Shown here piece after piece: positions 9,174 to 16,692 of a stretch of 64,000 nucleotides of DNA. The stretch spans positions 1-64,000 of the forward strand of contig NZ_LSNE01000009.1 in assembly GCF_001565895.1 (NCBI RefSeq). The letters are read 5' to 3'. The translations under genes were made by a program, and so were the position numbers. Below the pieces are notes generated by a model. That model searched no databases and had not been told where the DNA came from. It was given only the letters and a program-made list of their open reading frames with translations. Origin of the DNA: Paraglaciecola hydrolytica (GTDB lineage Bacteria; Pseudomonadota; Gammaproteobacteria; Enterobacterales; Alteromonadaceae). Each line of letters opens with the position of its first letter. Positions within the stretch are counted from its first letter, which is position 1.

Positions 9174-9344
9174 CTATACCCAAGCCATTTGAAAATGTAG
9201 GATTCAGTGGGAATTAAATTCGTTTTAGACAAGGCAAATGATTGTAGGTCTAGTGGACCTACATCAACATCATTTAACGCGATATAAAACGAATTTAAAC
9301 TCTCAGAAACGCTGAAACTCGCGTTTCCAAGCGGTTTGGTAATA
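9174..9344. repeat. Imperfect palindromic intergenic element (about 170 bp)
   Basis: The gap between tmcA and the thioesterase gene is almost filled by one large inverted repeat. The centre is TGTAGGTC/GACCTACA (9243-9250, 9256-9263). The middle arms are TTAAATTCGTTTTA (9214-9227) and TAAAACGAATTTAA (9285-9298). The outer arms are imperfect (ACCCAAGCCATTTG... against ...CCAAGCGGTTTGGT). It encodes nothing. Its size and shape resemble dispersed MITE/REP-type repeats. Copy number elsewhere cannot be seen here. Confidence 0.75.
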
Positions 9345-9357
9345 TCCCCTAAACCAT

Positions 9358-9777
9358 GTGGAATTACGAATGCGCTTTTTGTCTAGAAGATTAGTTATGC
9401 CCAGTGATCTTAATTATGCCAACTCACTCTTTGGTGGGCGAGCTCTTGAATGGATTGATGAGGAAGCGGCGATATACGCTATTTGTCAGTTAGAAACTAA
9501 TGTATTAGTCACCAAACATATTGGTGAGATTAGTTTTGAATCACCTGCTATGGTTGGTGATGTCGTGGAATTTGGTTTAGCAACCAAAAAAGTAGGTAAG
9601 ACATCCATTACGGTCAGTTGTCTGGTGAGAAATAAAATCACCAAAAAAACGATCTGTTTTGCAGATGATATTGTGTTTGTTAAGCTGGATCCGGAAACCC
9701 GTTTACCTTTACCTCATGGTAAAACATTGGAAGGTTTAGAATTACAGACTAAACAGGAAATTAGTAGACTCGTTTAA
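9358..9777 (+). CDS. Hotdog-fold acyl-CoA thioesterase
   Basis: 139 aa. The segment SDLNYANSLFGGRALEWID matches the hotdog thioesterase core (YciA-like, with N-x-x-x-x-LFGG and an acidic residue on the central helix). It presumably hydrolyses acyl-CoA to free acid and CoA in the cytoplasm. Substrate length cannot be read from sequence. The start is ambiguous: GTG at 9358 or ATG at 9370, the latter with a weak GGA 7 bp upstream. The promoter region is occupied by the palindromic element at 9174-9344. Confidence 0.85.
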   Translation: MELRMRFLSRRLVMPSDLNYANSLFGGRALEWIDEEAAIYAICQLETNVLVTKHIGEISFESPAMVGDVVEFGLATKKVGKTSITVSCLVRNKITKKTICFADDIVFVKLDPETRLPLPHGKTLEGLELQTKQEISRLV

Positions 9778-9821
9778 TGAGTTCGTATTAGTTTGTACAA
9801 GTGCCAGTCTGGAGTTTAATA

Positions 9822-10688
9822 ATGATTAATCAAGGAATAGGGATTGTGATTAAGATATTAGTGTTTACTGGCGTATTGTTAGTTACAGCATGTAGCTCAT
9901 TCGCTGATAATAGACCGGGTTATACGGTAATCAAACAGTTTAATTTACCCCCCGAATTGGCGGAGACCTCAGGGCTTTATTGTCCAGAACAAAATACGGT
10001 GTATACCATTAATGACTCTGGCAACAAACCTATTCTCTATCAACTAAATTTGCTTGGAGAAATCCAACAGCAGTTTGAAATTGATGCTAAAAATCGAGAT
10101 TGGGAATCCCTTACGGGTGACGATAAGAGCTTTTATATTGGTGATATTGGTAATAACAACGGCAAACGTAAAGCCGTTGAAATTTATGTAGTGGATAAAA
10201 ATACTGATAAAACTCAGCTGACTCGCACTTTAGAGATTTCGTATTTATACAATTCCATTAATAAGAACGAATATCTGAATCACGATTTTGACGCAGAAGC
10301 CTTTGTCAGCGTGGACGACAAACTCATCTTGTTTTCCAAAAGCTGGCAAACGACCAATCTGCATATTTATGAATTAAGTAAAACTGAATTGAAGCAAAAA
10401 GTAGAACCGGTCGCTACGTTAGAAGGGCTTCCTGGTTTAGTGACTGGGGTCGATTATAATGTTTTAACTAAAGAGTATGTATTGGTTGGTTATAGCTTGT
10501 ACGGTTTAGGCAGTTTTTCGCCCTTTATTGCTAAAATGGATAAGCACTTCAAACTAATTGCTAGTTACCCACTTACGGGTTTTAATCAAGTTGAAGGTGT
10601 GTGTGTGAGCCCTAATGGCGAAGTGTGGATCAGCCAAGAAAGTTCGTTTTTCTCAACACATAAATTGGCTAAACTTTTGTTGCGTTGA
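9822..10688 (+). CDS. Lipoprotein, possible beta-propeller (SdiA-regulated-like)
   Basis: 288 aa from the ATG at 9822, chosen because GGAG lies 7 bp upstream. A GTG at 9801 is in frame but lacks a site. The N-terminus is a lipoprotein signal ending in LLVTAC, with the lipobox Cys about 24 residues in. The body has motifs such as NDSGNKPILYQL, DWESLTGDD and IGDIGNNNGKR, which recall SdiA-regulated or esterase-like beta-propeller proteins. The family assignment is tentative. It ends about 110 bp before the TPP riboswitch and is probably not part of the thiamine operon. Confidence 0.7.
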   Translation: MINQGIGIVIKILVFTGVLLVTACSSFADNRPGYTVIKQFNLPPELAETSGLYCPEQNTVYTINDSGNKPILYQLNLLGEIQQQFEIDAKNRDWESLTGDDKSFYIGDIGNNNGKRKAVEIYVVDKNTDKTQLTRTLEISYLYNSINKNEYLNHDFDAEAFVSVDDKLILFSKSWQTTNLHIYELSKTELKQKVEPVATLEGLPGLVTGVDYNVLTKEYVLVGYSLYGLGSFSPFIAKMDKHFKLIASYPLTGFNQVEGVCVSPNGEVWISQESSFFSTHKLAKLLLR

Positions 10689-10795
10689 AACTAACGTAAA
10701 TAATGTATAGCAAAAAAATTAACAAAGTTACTTGCACTGCATAAACAGACTGATAGACTGCCGCCGCTATTTTACTGTTGTTACAGTAACTAGTA

Positions 10796-10903
10796 AGCCA
10801 AGGGGTGCCGCAAGGCTGAGATTTGTTAGTTACTTCTGTATCGATGGAGTAGACAACAAGAACCCTTACACCTGATCCGGATAATACCGGCGTAGGAATG
10901 GTA
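10796..10903 (+). ncRNA. TPP riboswitch (THI element)
   Basis: The conserved thiamine-pyrophosphate aptamer is plain: AAGGGGTGCC, GGCTGAGA, ACCCTT, then CCTGATCCGGATAATACC followed by GGCGTAGG. P1 closes GCCA with TGGT. The P3 arm is extended: TTGTT/AACAA and TACTTC/GGAGTA around 10823-10859. It precedes the TonB receptor of a thiamine uptake operon and should repress it when TPP is abundant. Confidence 0.95.
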
Positions 10904-10935
10904 AGAGAGTCATCCCCCATTTACCTGCCGTAATG

Positions 10936-10965
10936 CCGGATCTTTTCATAAAATTGAAGAGATCC
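10936..10965 (+). promoter_or_regulatory. Riboswitch expression platform (sequestering hairpin)
   Basis: GGATCTTTTCA (10938-10948) pairs with TGAAGAGATCC (10955-10965), with one U-G pair. This hides the purine-rich ribosome site 3-13 bases before the ATG at 10968. The overlapping CCGGATC (10936-10942) is also the exact complement of aptamer bases GATCCGG (10874-10880). Ligand-free RNA could therefore use it as an anti-sequester. The arrangement implies control of translation start rather than termination. Confidence 0.7.
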
Positions 10966-10967
10966 TT

Positions 10968-13070
10968 ATGAAACAATATTCCAAAAAAGCCTTAAGCTTA
11001 GCGATAAGCTCCTTATTAGTAAGCCCATTAACGAGTGCACAATCCGCGCCTTCTTCAGACGTTGAACGCATCGCAGTTTATGGTGCTTTGACTACTACAC
11101 CATTAGTAGAAATGGCCAGTAGCATTGATGTTATTTCCTTATTTGATATTGAACAACGTCATGCTCAACATTTAGATGAAATCCTTAATAAGGCCGCCAA
11201 TGTTAACTTTGCTACTGGTGCTAGCCGTGGCAGATTTGTACAAATTCGAGGCATTGGTGAGCGCAGTCAATTTGTTGATCCGGTTAACCCTTCAGTAGGT
11301 TATTTAGTCGACGGGATCAATTATTCTGGCATGTTAGCTGGTGCTAGTACTTTTGATATTAGCCAAGTGGAAATATTCAAAGGACCTAATAGCGCGCGTT
11401 TTGGCGCCGATGGTTTAGCGGGCATGATTAATGTGATTTCTACCCCAACCAGCGAAACAACTAACGGCAACTTGCAGTTAGGCTTAGCTAATTACAATAG
11501 CTGGTTTGCCGGTGCTGCTTTGGGCGGTGCATTAAGTGACAGTGTTAACTACCGTTTTTCAGTTCATCAAAATAGCAGTGATGGTTTTATCAATAATACT
11601 TGGTTGGGGCGTGAAGATACCAACAATCAGGATGAGTTAACTGCACGGGTAAAATTAGACTGGCAAGTTAACGCAGATTTTAAACTTAATACCTCAGTAC
11701 ATTTAATAGATGTTGATAATGGTTATGATGCTTTTTCTATCGACCGAGATCGTACTACCTTATCCGATGAACCTGGTAAGGATACTCAGCAAAGTGAAGC
11801 CATCGCTATCACTGCTGATTACCAAGGACTTAGTTGGGCCAATGTGCAAGTGCAAGGCACTTATCTGCAAGCTGATTTAGCTTACGGTTTTGATGAAGAC
11901 TGGACTTATGTAGGCATAGCGCCAGGTTGGGAATATTCATCTACCGACTATTATTACCGCGATAAACAAGACTCCAGTGTTCAGCTAAAACTCAGCAGTA
12001 AAGAACAGGTTAATAACGATTGGGTTGTCGGGTTTTATTACGCAGATAAAGATGAAGATCTTGAGCGTGATTATTCATGGGATAGTGCGGCATTTTTAAG
12101 TGGTGTAAGCAGACAAGATAGTGCGGTTTTTGCCCAGTACAAACAAGATATCAGTGATACTCAATGGTTAACGGCCAGTGTCCGTCTGGCTTCGCAACAA
12201 TTTGACTACAGTGATAGCCTTGGTATTGCCAAAGAAATTGACGACAATGACTGGGGCGCAGAATTAAGTTATCAGCAACAAGCCAGCGCCAATACCATGT
12301 TGTATTTGAGTGTATTGCGTAGTTACAAAATGGGCGGGGTAAACGCCTCATCTTTAAGTAAAGCCAATGATGAAGGTTTAGAAGCTTTCCGCCAAATCAT
12401 TTTGGACAACAGTGAGTTTGGTGCTGAGTCCTTAGTCGGCACTGAATTCGGCCTTAAAGGTGCTAACCAAGACGGTAGCTTAGTAGTTGATTTTAATGTG
12501 TTTTATCAATGGCGTGACGACGTTCAATATAAAAATTCGTTTGTCATAAATCAGTCGTTTGTGGATTTTTATAATAATGCCGCCAGTGGTCGTAACTACG
12601 GTTTGGAAGCGAATTTACGTGCCGTAATTTCGCCTAGCGTGGATGTGTTTCTTAATTTAGGTTGGTTAGAAACCGAGATAAAAGGCATTACCCGTCGTGT
12701 GGATGATGTGTTTGAAAATCTGCAAGACAGAGAACAAGCACATGCGCCTAGCTATCAAGTTAATGCGGGGATCAACTGGCAGCTTAGTGAAAATCTTACG
12801 TGGTTAGTCGAGGTCGATGCTAAAGATGATTTTTATTATTCTTTTGGTCATGACCAACGTTCAGACAAACAGTTAATTGTGCACAGCAATGTGAGCTATA
12901 GCCATGGTGATTGGCAGTTTAGTGTGTACGTACGTAACCTCTTTGATGAGCAATATGCTAACCGCGGATTTGCGTTTGGCAATGATCCACGTGACGAGTA
13001 TGAATTCCATACTTACGAGCAATTTGGTGAGCCACGCCGCATAGGCGCCAGTGTTAATTATCACTTTTAA
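10968..13070 (+). CDS. TonB-dependent receptor, probably for thiamine
   Basis: 700 aa outer-membrane receptor. Signal peptide at residues 1-26 (ends near PLTSAQSA). The plug domain is at about 45-155, with RGRFVQIRGIGERSQF and IFKGPNSARFGADGLAGMINV. The 22-strand barrel follows, ending with the terminal aromatic in VNYHF. Energy comes from TonB-ExbBD. The TPP riboswitch directly upstream and the PnuC-like permease and kinase downstream point to thiamine or a thiamine precursor as substrate, as predicted for TPP-regulated receptors (omr1) in comparative genomics. Substrate assignment is by context only. Confidence 0.9.
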   Translation: MKQYSKKALSLAISSLLVSPLTSAQSAPSSDVERIAVYGALTTTPLVEMASSIDVISLFDIEQRHAQHLDEILNKAANVNFATGASRGRFVQIRGIGERSQFVDPVNPSVGYLVDGINYSGMLAGASTFDISQVEIFKGPNSARFGADGLAGMINVISTPTSETTNGNLQLGLANYNSWFAGAALGGALSDSVNYRFSVHQNSSDGFINNTWLGREDTNNQDELTARVKLDWQVNADFKLNTSVHLIDVDNGYDAFSIDRDRTTLSDEPGKDTQQSEAIAITADYQGLSWANVQVQGTYLQADLAYGFDEDWTYVGIAPGWEYSSTDYYYRDKQDSSVQLKLSSKEQVNNDWVVGFYYADKDEDLERDYSWDSAAFLSGVSRQDSAVFAQYKQDISDTQWLTASVRLASQQFDYSDSLGIAKEIDDNDWGAELSYQQQASANTMLYLSVLRSYKMGGVNASSLSKANDEGLEAFRQIILDNSEFGAESLVGTEFGLKGANQDGSLVVDFNVFYQWRDDVQYKNSFVINQSFVDFYNNAASGRNYGLEANLRAVISPSVDVFLNLGWLETEIKGITRRVDDVFENLQDREQAHAPSYQVNAGINWQLSENLTWLVEVDAKDDFYYSFGHDQRSDKQLIVHSNVSYSHGDWQFSVYVRNLFDEQYANRGFAFGNDPRDEYEFHTYEQFGEPRRIGASVNYHF

Positions 13071-13142
13071 GGTTACTTATTAGCCCAAAAGGCGAGTCAT
13101 AGTGTACTCGCCTTATGTCGACAACGTTTAAGGAACAACCCA

Positions 13143-13400
13143 ATGAAATTAGTTGCTGAGATTTCTCTTTATCCTCTCAATCTTGATTATATTCCGCCTA
13201 TTCAAGCTTTTATCGATAGGCTCAATACTTACCCACAAATAGAGGTTAATACCTCGACAACCAATACTTTGGTCAGCGGCGAATATTTGCCGACTATGCA
13301 AATATTGGCGGAAGAAATGCAACGCAGCCACCAAGAAATTGGTCAGGCGATATTTGTATGTAAATTTCTAAATGGCGACAAGATGAGCGGTAGGTCTTGA
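13143..13400 (+). CDS. Small MTH1187/YkoF-like thiamine-binding protein
   Basis: 85 aa with no signal peptide, so cytoplasmic. The pattern (AEISLYPLN at the start, then EVNTSTTNTLVSGEY, then a helix and IFVCKFL) fits the small ferredoxin-like fold of the MTH1187/YkoF family, members of which bind thiamine or its pyrimidine moiety. It lies between the receptor and the permease in a TPP-controlled operon. Its stop overlaps the next start (TGATG at 13398-13402). It may act as a cytoplasmic thiamine carrier or store. The family call is moderately sure. Confidence 0.65.
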   Translation: MKLVAEISLYPLNLDYIPPIQAFIDRLNTYPQIEVNTSTTNTLVSGEYLPTMQILAEEMQRSHQEIGQAIFVCKFLNGDKMSGRS

Positions 13401-14017
13401 TGCAGGAGTTATTGCATCAATTGCTGAGCCAACTGAGTGAACAATCTTATTTAGAACTGGTCGCGGTAGTGTTGGCCTTAGCTTATGTATGGCTGGCGGC
13501 CAAACAAAATAGTTGGTGTTGGCCCTGTGCGTTGGTAAGCACGTCGATATACACCTATTTGTTTTGGGAAGTGACTCTGCCATTTCATGTCTTACTCAAT
13601 GCTTATTATATCGTGATGGCTATTTATGGTTGGCGACAATGGCAGGGCCCAGCATCAAGGGCTGCTCAAGTCAGCTCATGGCGGGGAAAGCAACATGTAA
13701 TGTGTATTGTTTTGCTAGTTGTGGGCAGCTTGTTATTGACTAAAGGCGCGAGCTCAGTATTTGATGACAAACATCTATATTTAGATGCGTTTATTACGGT
13801 ATTTAGTGTGTTTACCACGGTTTTGGTTGCTCACAAAGTACGGGAAAACTGGCTGTATTGGATCGTCATTGATGCGGCATCGGCTTACCTGTTTTTTGTT
13901 AAAGATTTGGTTTTGACCAGTGTATTGTTTGTACTTTATACCTGCTTTGCTTTATATGCCTATATCCAGTGGGGTAAAGAGCAGCCAGCCACTACACTAG
14001 CAGCAGTTGAGTCCTAG
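13400..14017 (+). CDS. pnuT: PnuC/PnuT-family thiamine permease
   Basis: 205 aa, about seven membrane helices, typical of the PnuC family of facilitators that move vitamins (nicotinamide riboside, riboflavin, thiamine) and rely on phosphorylation inside the cell for trapping. ATG at 13400 overlaps the previous stop. AGG stands 6-9 bp upstream, and the in-frame TTG at 13397 is less likely. Conserved helix features include NAYYIVMAIYGWRQW and the C-terminal SAYLFFVKDLVLTSVLFVLY. The TPP riboswitch and the adjacent kinase identify it as the thiamine version (PnuT). Confidence 0.85.
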   Translation: MQELLHQLLSQLSEQSYLELVAVVLALAYVWLAAKQNSWCWPCALVSTSIYTYLFWEVTLPFHVLLNAYYIVMAIYGWRQWQGPASRAAQVSSWRGKQHVMCIVLLVVGSLLLTKGASSVFDDKHLYLDAFITVFSVFTTVLVAHKVRENWLYWIVIDAASAYLFFVKDLVLTSVLFVLYTCFALYAYIQWGKEQPATTLAAVES

Positions 14018-14020
14018 CCA

Positions 14021-14815
14021 ATGCACAGCGATTTTAGTCTGGTAAAACAGGAACTAAAACAGCTATTAGGTGGCAACATCCAAATAGCACCACTGCCAAG
14101 TGGTGCTATTAATCGCAGTTTTTGTGTAAGCCAAGGTGATAAGGGAGAACAGCGTTATTTCCTCAAATTGTTTGATAATGTTAGTGCACAAAAACTAGAT
14201 AGGCCGATGTTGTTTGCCCAACAAAAATACCTCGCAACTGCAGGATTGGCGCCATCGCCTGTTTATCTATCGCGTAATAGGGATTTTCAACTTGATCAGT
14301 GGATTGACGCCACAAACTTAGTGCAAAGTGATTTAAGTCGTATTAAAAAGTGCCAGCATCTGGCAAGGACGATGAGTAAGATCCATCAACTAGAGATACC
14401 CCTCACTCCGCTGGATCTTGCCTACGATTGGCAATATTATTTAGGTCACTGCGCGAAAACAGTGTCAGTGGCAGAGCAACAGCAATTGTCGGCTATGCTG
14501 GACTACTGGCAGCAGGAATGTCGACATTCGAGTGTGGTTTGCCACAACGATCTGGCGTTCGCTCACGTAACAGAATCACCAAATACTGTGGTTTTTGATT
14601 GGGAATATAGCGCCTTTTCTAATCCATTTTTTGACTTAGCATCTTGTATTACGATTAATCAAATGAGTGAGCCAGAGCAGCTTAGTTTTATGCAGGCTTA
14701 CGCAAAAGAGAGGGGAATGACAACGGCTTATGTGGCACACAAGGTCTGCTTAATGTTACCCTTGGTAGCTAAAACCAATGAGTTATGGTCGTTGGCTTTT
14801 GTTGGTTTAGCTTAA
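14021..14815 (+). CDS. Thiamine kinase-like phosphotransferase
   Basis: 264 aa, aminoglycoside-phosphotransferase/choline-kinase fold. N-lobe Lys in YFLKLFD. Catalytic loop CHNDLAFAH around residue 175. Metal-binding Asp in VFDWEYS near 195, a motif shared with E. coli thiamine kinase (IDWEYA). It is 3 bp behind the permease, so it probably traps imported thiamine as the phosphate. Oddly, the residue five after the catalytic Asp, normally Asn (HxDxxxxN), is His here. This could alter metal binding or mark a divergent clade. Confidence 0.8.
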   Translation: MHSDFSLVKQELKQLLGGNIQIAPLPSGAINRSFCVSQGDKGEQRYFLKLFDNVSAQKLDRPMLFAQQKYLATAGLAPSPVYLSRNRDFQLDQWIDATNLVQSDLSRIKKCQHLARTMSKIHQLEIPLTPLDLAYDWQYYLGHCAKTVSVAEQQQLSAMLDYWQQECRHSSVVCHNDLAFAHVTESPNTVVFDWEYSAFSNPFFDLASCITINQMSEPEQLSFMQAYAKERGMTTAYVAHKVCLMLPLVAKTNELWSLAFVGLA

Positions 14816-14882
14816 GATCTTCAAGTGTTGGATAAAAAAACAGCGCTTAGCACCCTTAAAAGGAAAAGCGGCGTAAAAGCGC

Positions 14883-14910
14883 TTTACCTTTAACCTCTCA
14901 TCAGTATAAT
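14883..14910 (+). promoter_or_regulatory. Promoter of tRNA-Trp
   Basis: TTTACC (14883-14888), 16-bp spacer and a perfect TATAAT (14905-14910), with the tRNA starting at 14924. Confidence 0.7.
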
Positions 14911-14923
14911 TCAGCGCTTCAGC

Positions 14924-14999
14924 AGGGGTGTAGTTCCAATGGTAGAACAGCGGTCTCCAAAACCGATGGCTGGGGGTTCGAATCCCTCCACCCCTGCCA
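14924..14999 (+). tRNA. tRNA-Trp (anticodon CCA)
   Basis: 76 nt including encoded CCA. Acceptor AGGGGTG pairs with CACCCCT. The anticodon loop CTCCAAA carries CCA. The T-arm contains GGTTCGAATCC. It stands alone between the thiamine operon and holD. Confidence 0.97.
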
Positions 15000-15072
15000 A
15001 TTATTCTGCAAGTAATGTTACACACAAATCCACACTTTATTTCACTCATATCCATGGTAATCTTGCAGATAG

Positions 15073-15600
15073 ATGAGCAGTGAACTAAGTCATATGAATA
15101 CAGCAACAAATCAATTATCAGACTATCAACGAGCCGTATTAAACGAGCTGGGTATTTCCTGCTGGAAAAAGCAGGGTGATGATAATGTTGCAGTAAGTAC
15201 AACAAGTGAAAAAGAAGCTAAACATCAAACCAGTGTTTTACATACACCTCGCACAGAGACCTCAAGTAAAGAAGCCGCCCTCAGCAAACTACAACAACTT
15301 AAAACTCAACAAAGCAGTGTGTCTTATGCTGGAAAAGTGCTTTGTGAATTTACGCCATCTGTGGATTATTCAAGGCTGGTAAAGGATGTTATGACTGCCC
15401 TTGAATTAAGCGATTGCCCCTTAGTCGCTTTGACTCAGGCTGAGTTGGCACAAGCTAAAGATTATGCTTTAGTGTGGCAGTTTGGAGATACCGTGGGCCT
15501 AGAATCCAAACAACTTACTACGCCCCAGTTAAGTCAATTTAATGATCCAGCACTGAAAAAACAGCTATGGCGGCTTATACATAGCCAGCTAATAAAATAA
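15073..15600 (+). CDS. holD: DNA polymerase III psi subunit
   Basis: 175 aa. The N-terminal motif YQRAVLNELGISCW and the C-terminal segment ALVWQFGD fit HolD. Psi binds chi and bridges the clamp loader to single-stranded DNA-binding protein. The middle (about residues 35-95) is low-complexity and longer than in E. coli psi (137 aa). rimI follows after 14 bp, the classic holD-rimI order, which supports the call. The start could be ATG 15073 or ATG 15094. Neither has a strong ribosome site. Confidence 0.85.
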   Translation: MSSELSHMNTATNQLSDYQRAVLNELGISCWKKQGDDNVAVSTTSEKEAKHQTSVLHTPRTETSSKEAALSKLQQLKTQQSSVSYAGKVLCEFTPSVDYSRLVKDVMTALELSDCPLVALTQAELAQAKDYALVWQFGDTVGLESKQLTTPQLSQFNDPALKKQLWRLIHSQLIK

Positions 15601-15614
15601 AAGATCCTTTCAAC

Positions 15615-16070
15615 GTGAAAATACTTCCTTTGACGCTAGAGCATCTAGCACAAGCTTATAGGGTGCATAGCACTGAGCAACCTGGAGCGTGGTCACAAGC
15701 GGTTTTTAGTGATTGTTTAATTGAGCCCTATTTTGCCTATCAACTGGTCTTGGATGGGGAGCTACAAGGCTATTACATTGGCCTGCAAGTACTTGATGAA
15801 ATAACCTTAATGGATATCGCTATCTGTTCACATTATCAAGGGCAGGGATGGGGTAAATTCTTACTTGATGACTTTATCGAACAATGCCGAGGTAGGAATG
15901 GGCATGAAGTGTGGTTGGAGGTCAGAGAGTCTAACATTCCAGCGATTAATCTGTATTCGAGTATAGGATTTGAGTTAATTGAAAAACGCAAAGCCTATTA
16001 TGAAACAAATGTCGGCTCAGAAGCGGCCTTAGTTATGCGATTGGCACTGCGTGGCAGACGCAGTAAATAA
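15615..16070 (+). CDS. rimI: Ribosomal protein S18-alanine N-acetyltransferase
   Basis: 151 aa GNAT enzyme. Acetyl-CoA loop HYQGQGWGKFLL near residue 80, and the RimI-type C-terminal motif EVRESNIPAINLYSSIGFE (residues about 102-120). It acetylates the N-terminal Ala of S18 in E. coli. Start codon GTG at 15615. It forms an operon with holD. Confidence 0.93.
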   Translation: MKILPLTLEHLAQAYRVHSTEQPGAWSQAVFSDCLIEPYFAYQLVLDGELQGYYIGLQVLDEITLMDIAICSHYQGQGWGKFLLDDFIEQCRGRNGHEVWLEVRESNIPAINLYSSIGFELIEKRKAYYETNVGSEAALVMRLALRGRRSK

Positions 16071-16105
16071 TTTATTGTTTTTTTATCTAGTTGAAACGCT
16101 AAATC

Positions 16106-16137
16106 TACGGAGTCTGCAAATTATACAAAACTCCGTA
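16106..16137. repeat. Inverted repeat between rimI and the HTH gene
   Basis: TACGGAGT (16106-16113) and ACTCCGTA (16130-16137) are perfect 8-bp arms 16 bp apart. It sits between two convergent genes without a clear T-run, so it could be a weak terminator. The spacing matches the inverted repeat upstream of the HTH gene at 16442-16473, and both hold an AGTCTG string. Confidence 0.5.
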
Positions 16138-16153
16138 TGACTGACACACCTGA

Positions 16154-16408
16154 TTAACGGCGCGCAGCGCTGATGTTTAAAGGTTCAGTACTGTCTTGTC
16201 TGTCGATGGCTAATTTTACAAACTTTGATGAATTGAAATTACAGCCTACACACATGGCGATAAATTGATTCATGCTTGGACTACCTACGTTCTTCTCCCA
16301 ATTTTCATAAGTTTTACGTGTTTTAACATTTGCTAACTTGGCCATTTTTACAGTAGTTAAGCCAGCATCAAGACGCATTTTTCTAAGATCGCTACCAGTG
16401 ATATACAT
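16154..16408 (-). CDS. Small XRE-like HTH protein
   Basis: 84 aa. A single helix-turn-helix domain (about residues 6-60; DLRKMRLDAGLTTVKMAKLA, then NWEKNVGSPSMNQF) resembles Cro/XRE regulators. The short tail ends in AARR. AGGAAC stands 6 bp before the ATG. It lies 285 bp downstream of the repeat-peptide gene on the same strand and is probably the last gene of a small accessory module. No effector domain. An inverted repeat 34 bp upstream of its start may be its operator. Confidence 0.7.
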   Translation of the reverse strand: MYITGSDLRKMRLDAGLTTVKMAKLANVKTRKTYENWEKNVGSPSMNQFIAMCVGCNFNSSKFVKLAIDRQDSTEPLNISAARR

Positions 16409-16441
16409 ATTTAGTTCCTATTTTATTATTGAAACAACAAC

Positions 16442-16473
16442 AGAGTCTGTATATCTGATTTTCAGCAGACTCT
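16442..16473. promoter_or_regulatory. Inverted repeat upstream of HTH gene, possible operator
   Basis: AGAGTCTG (16442-16449) and CAGACTCT (16466-16473), perfect arms with a 16-bp spacer, 34 bp upstream of the HTH start at 16408. Autoregulation is plausible but unproven. A third copy of AGTCTGCA occurs singly near 16620. Confidence 0.45.
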
Positions 16474-16507
16474 ATTTTCTTTCTCGCTAGGGATTCTAGA
16501 ACAACAA

Positions 16508-16527
16508 ATGTGGATTGAATTCCACAT
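16508..16527 (-). other. Palindrome between repeat-peptide gene and HTH gene
   Basis: ATGTGGA (16508-16514) and TCCACAT (16521-16527) around TTGAAT. On the minus strand the hairpin is followed by TTTGTTGTT, so it may be a weak terminator for the repeat-peptide transcript. The rest of 16528-16692 shows nothing recognisable. Confidence 0.4.
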
Positions 16528-16692
16528 GGTAAAAAAATGCGGCTAAAAATGGTAAGTTATTGAATCGTATAGGTAAATAAATTTCCACCATCTAAAGATA
16601 AAATCAGCACGGTCTCACCCAGTCTGCAAAACACGTTGCCAATCTGAATAACTTTGGGATGACATCCGTCACCCCTTTTGTACTTAGCCGTA

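Noticed and set aside
10669-10920. Minus-strand open frame of 83 codons
   Set aside because: It covers the TPP riboswitch, has no ribosome site and no recognisable domain.
14807-15205. Minus-strand open frame of 132 codons
   Set aside because: It runs through tRNA-Trp and the start of holD. The residues around GGGIRTPSHRFWRP are just the tRNA read backwards.
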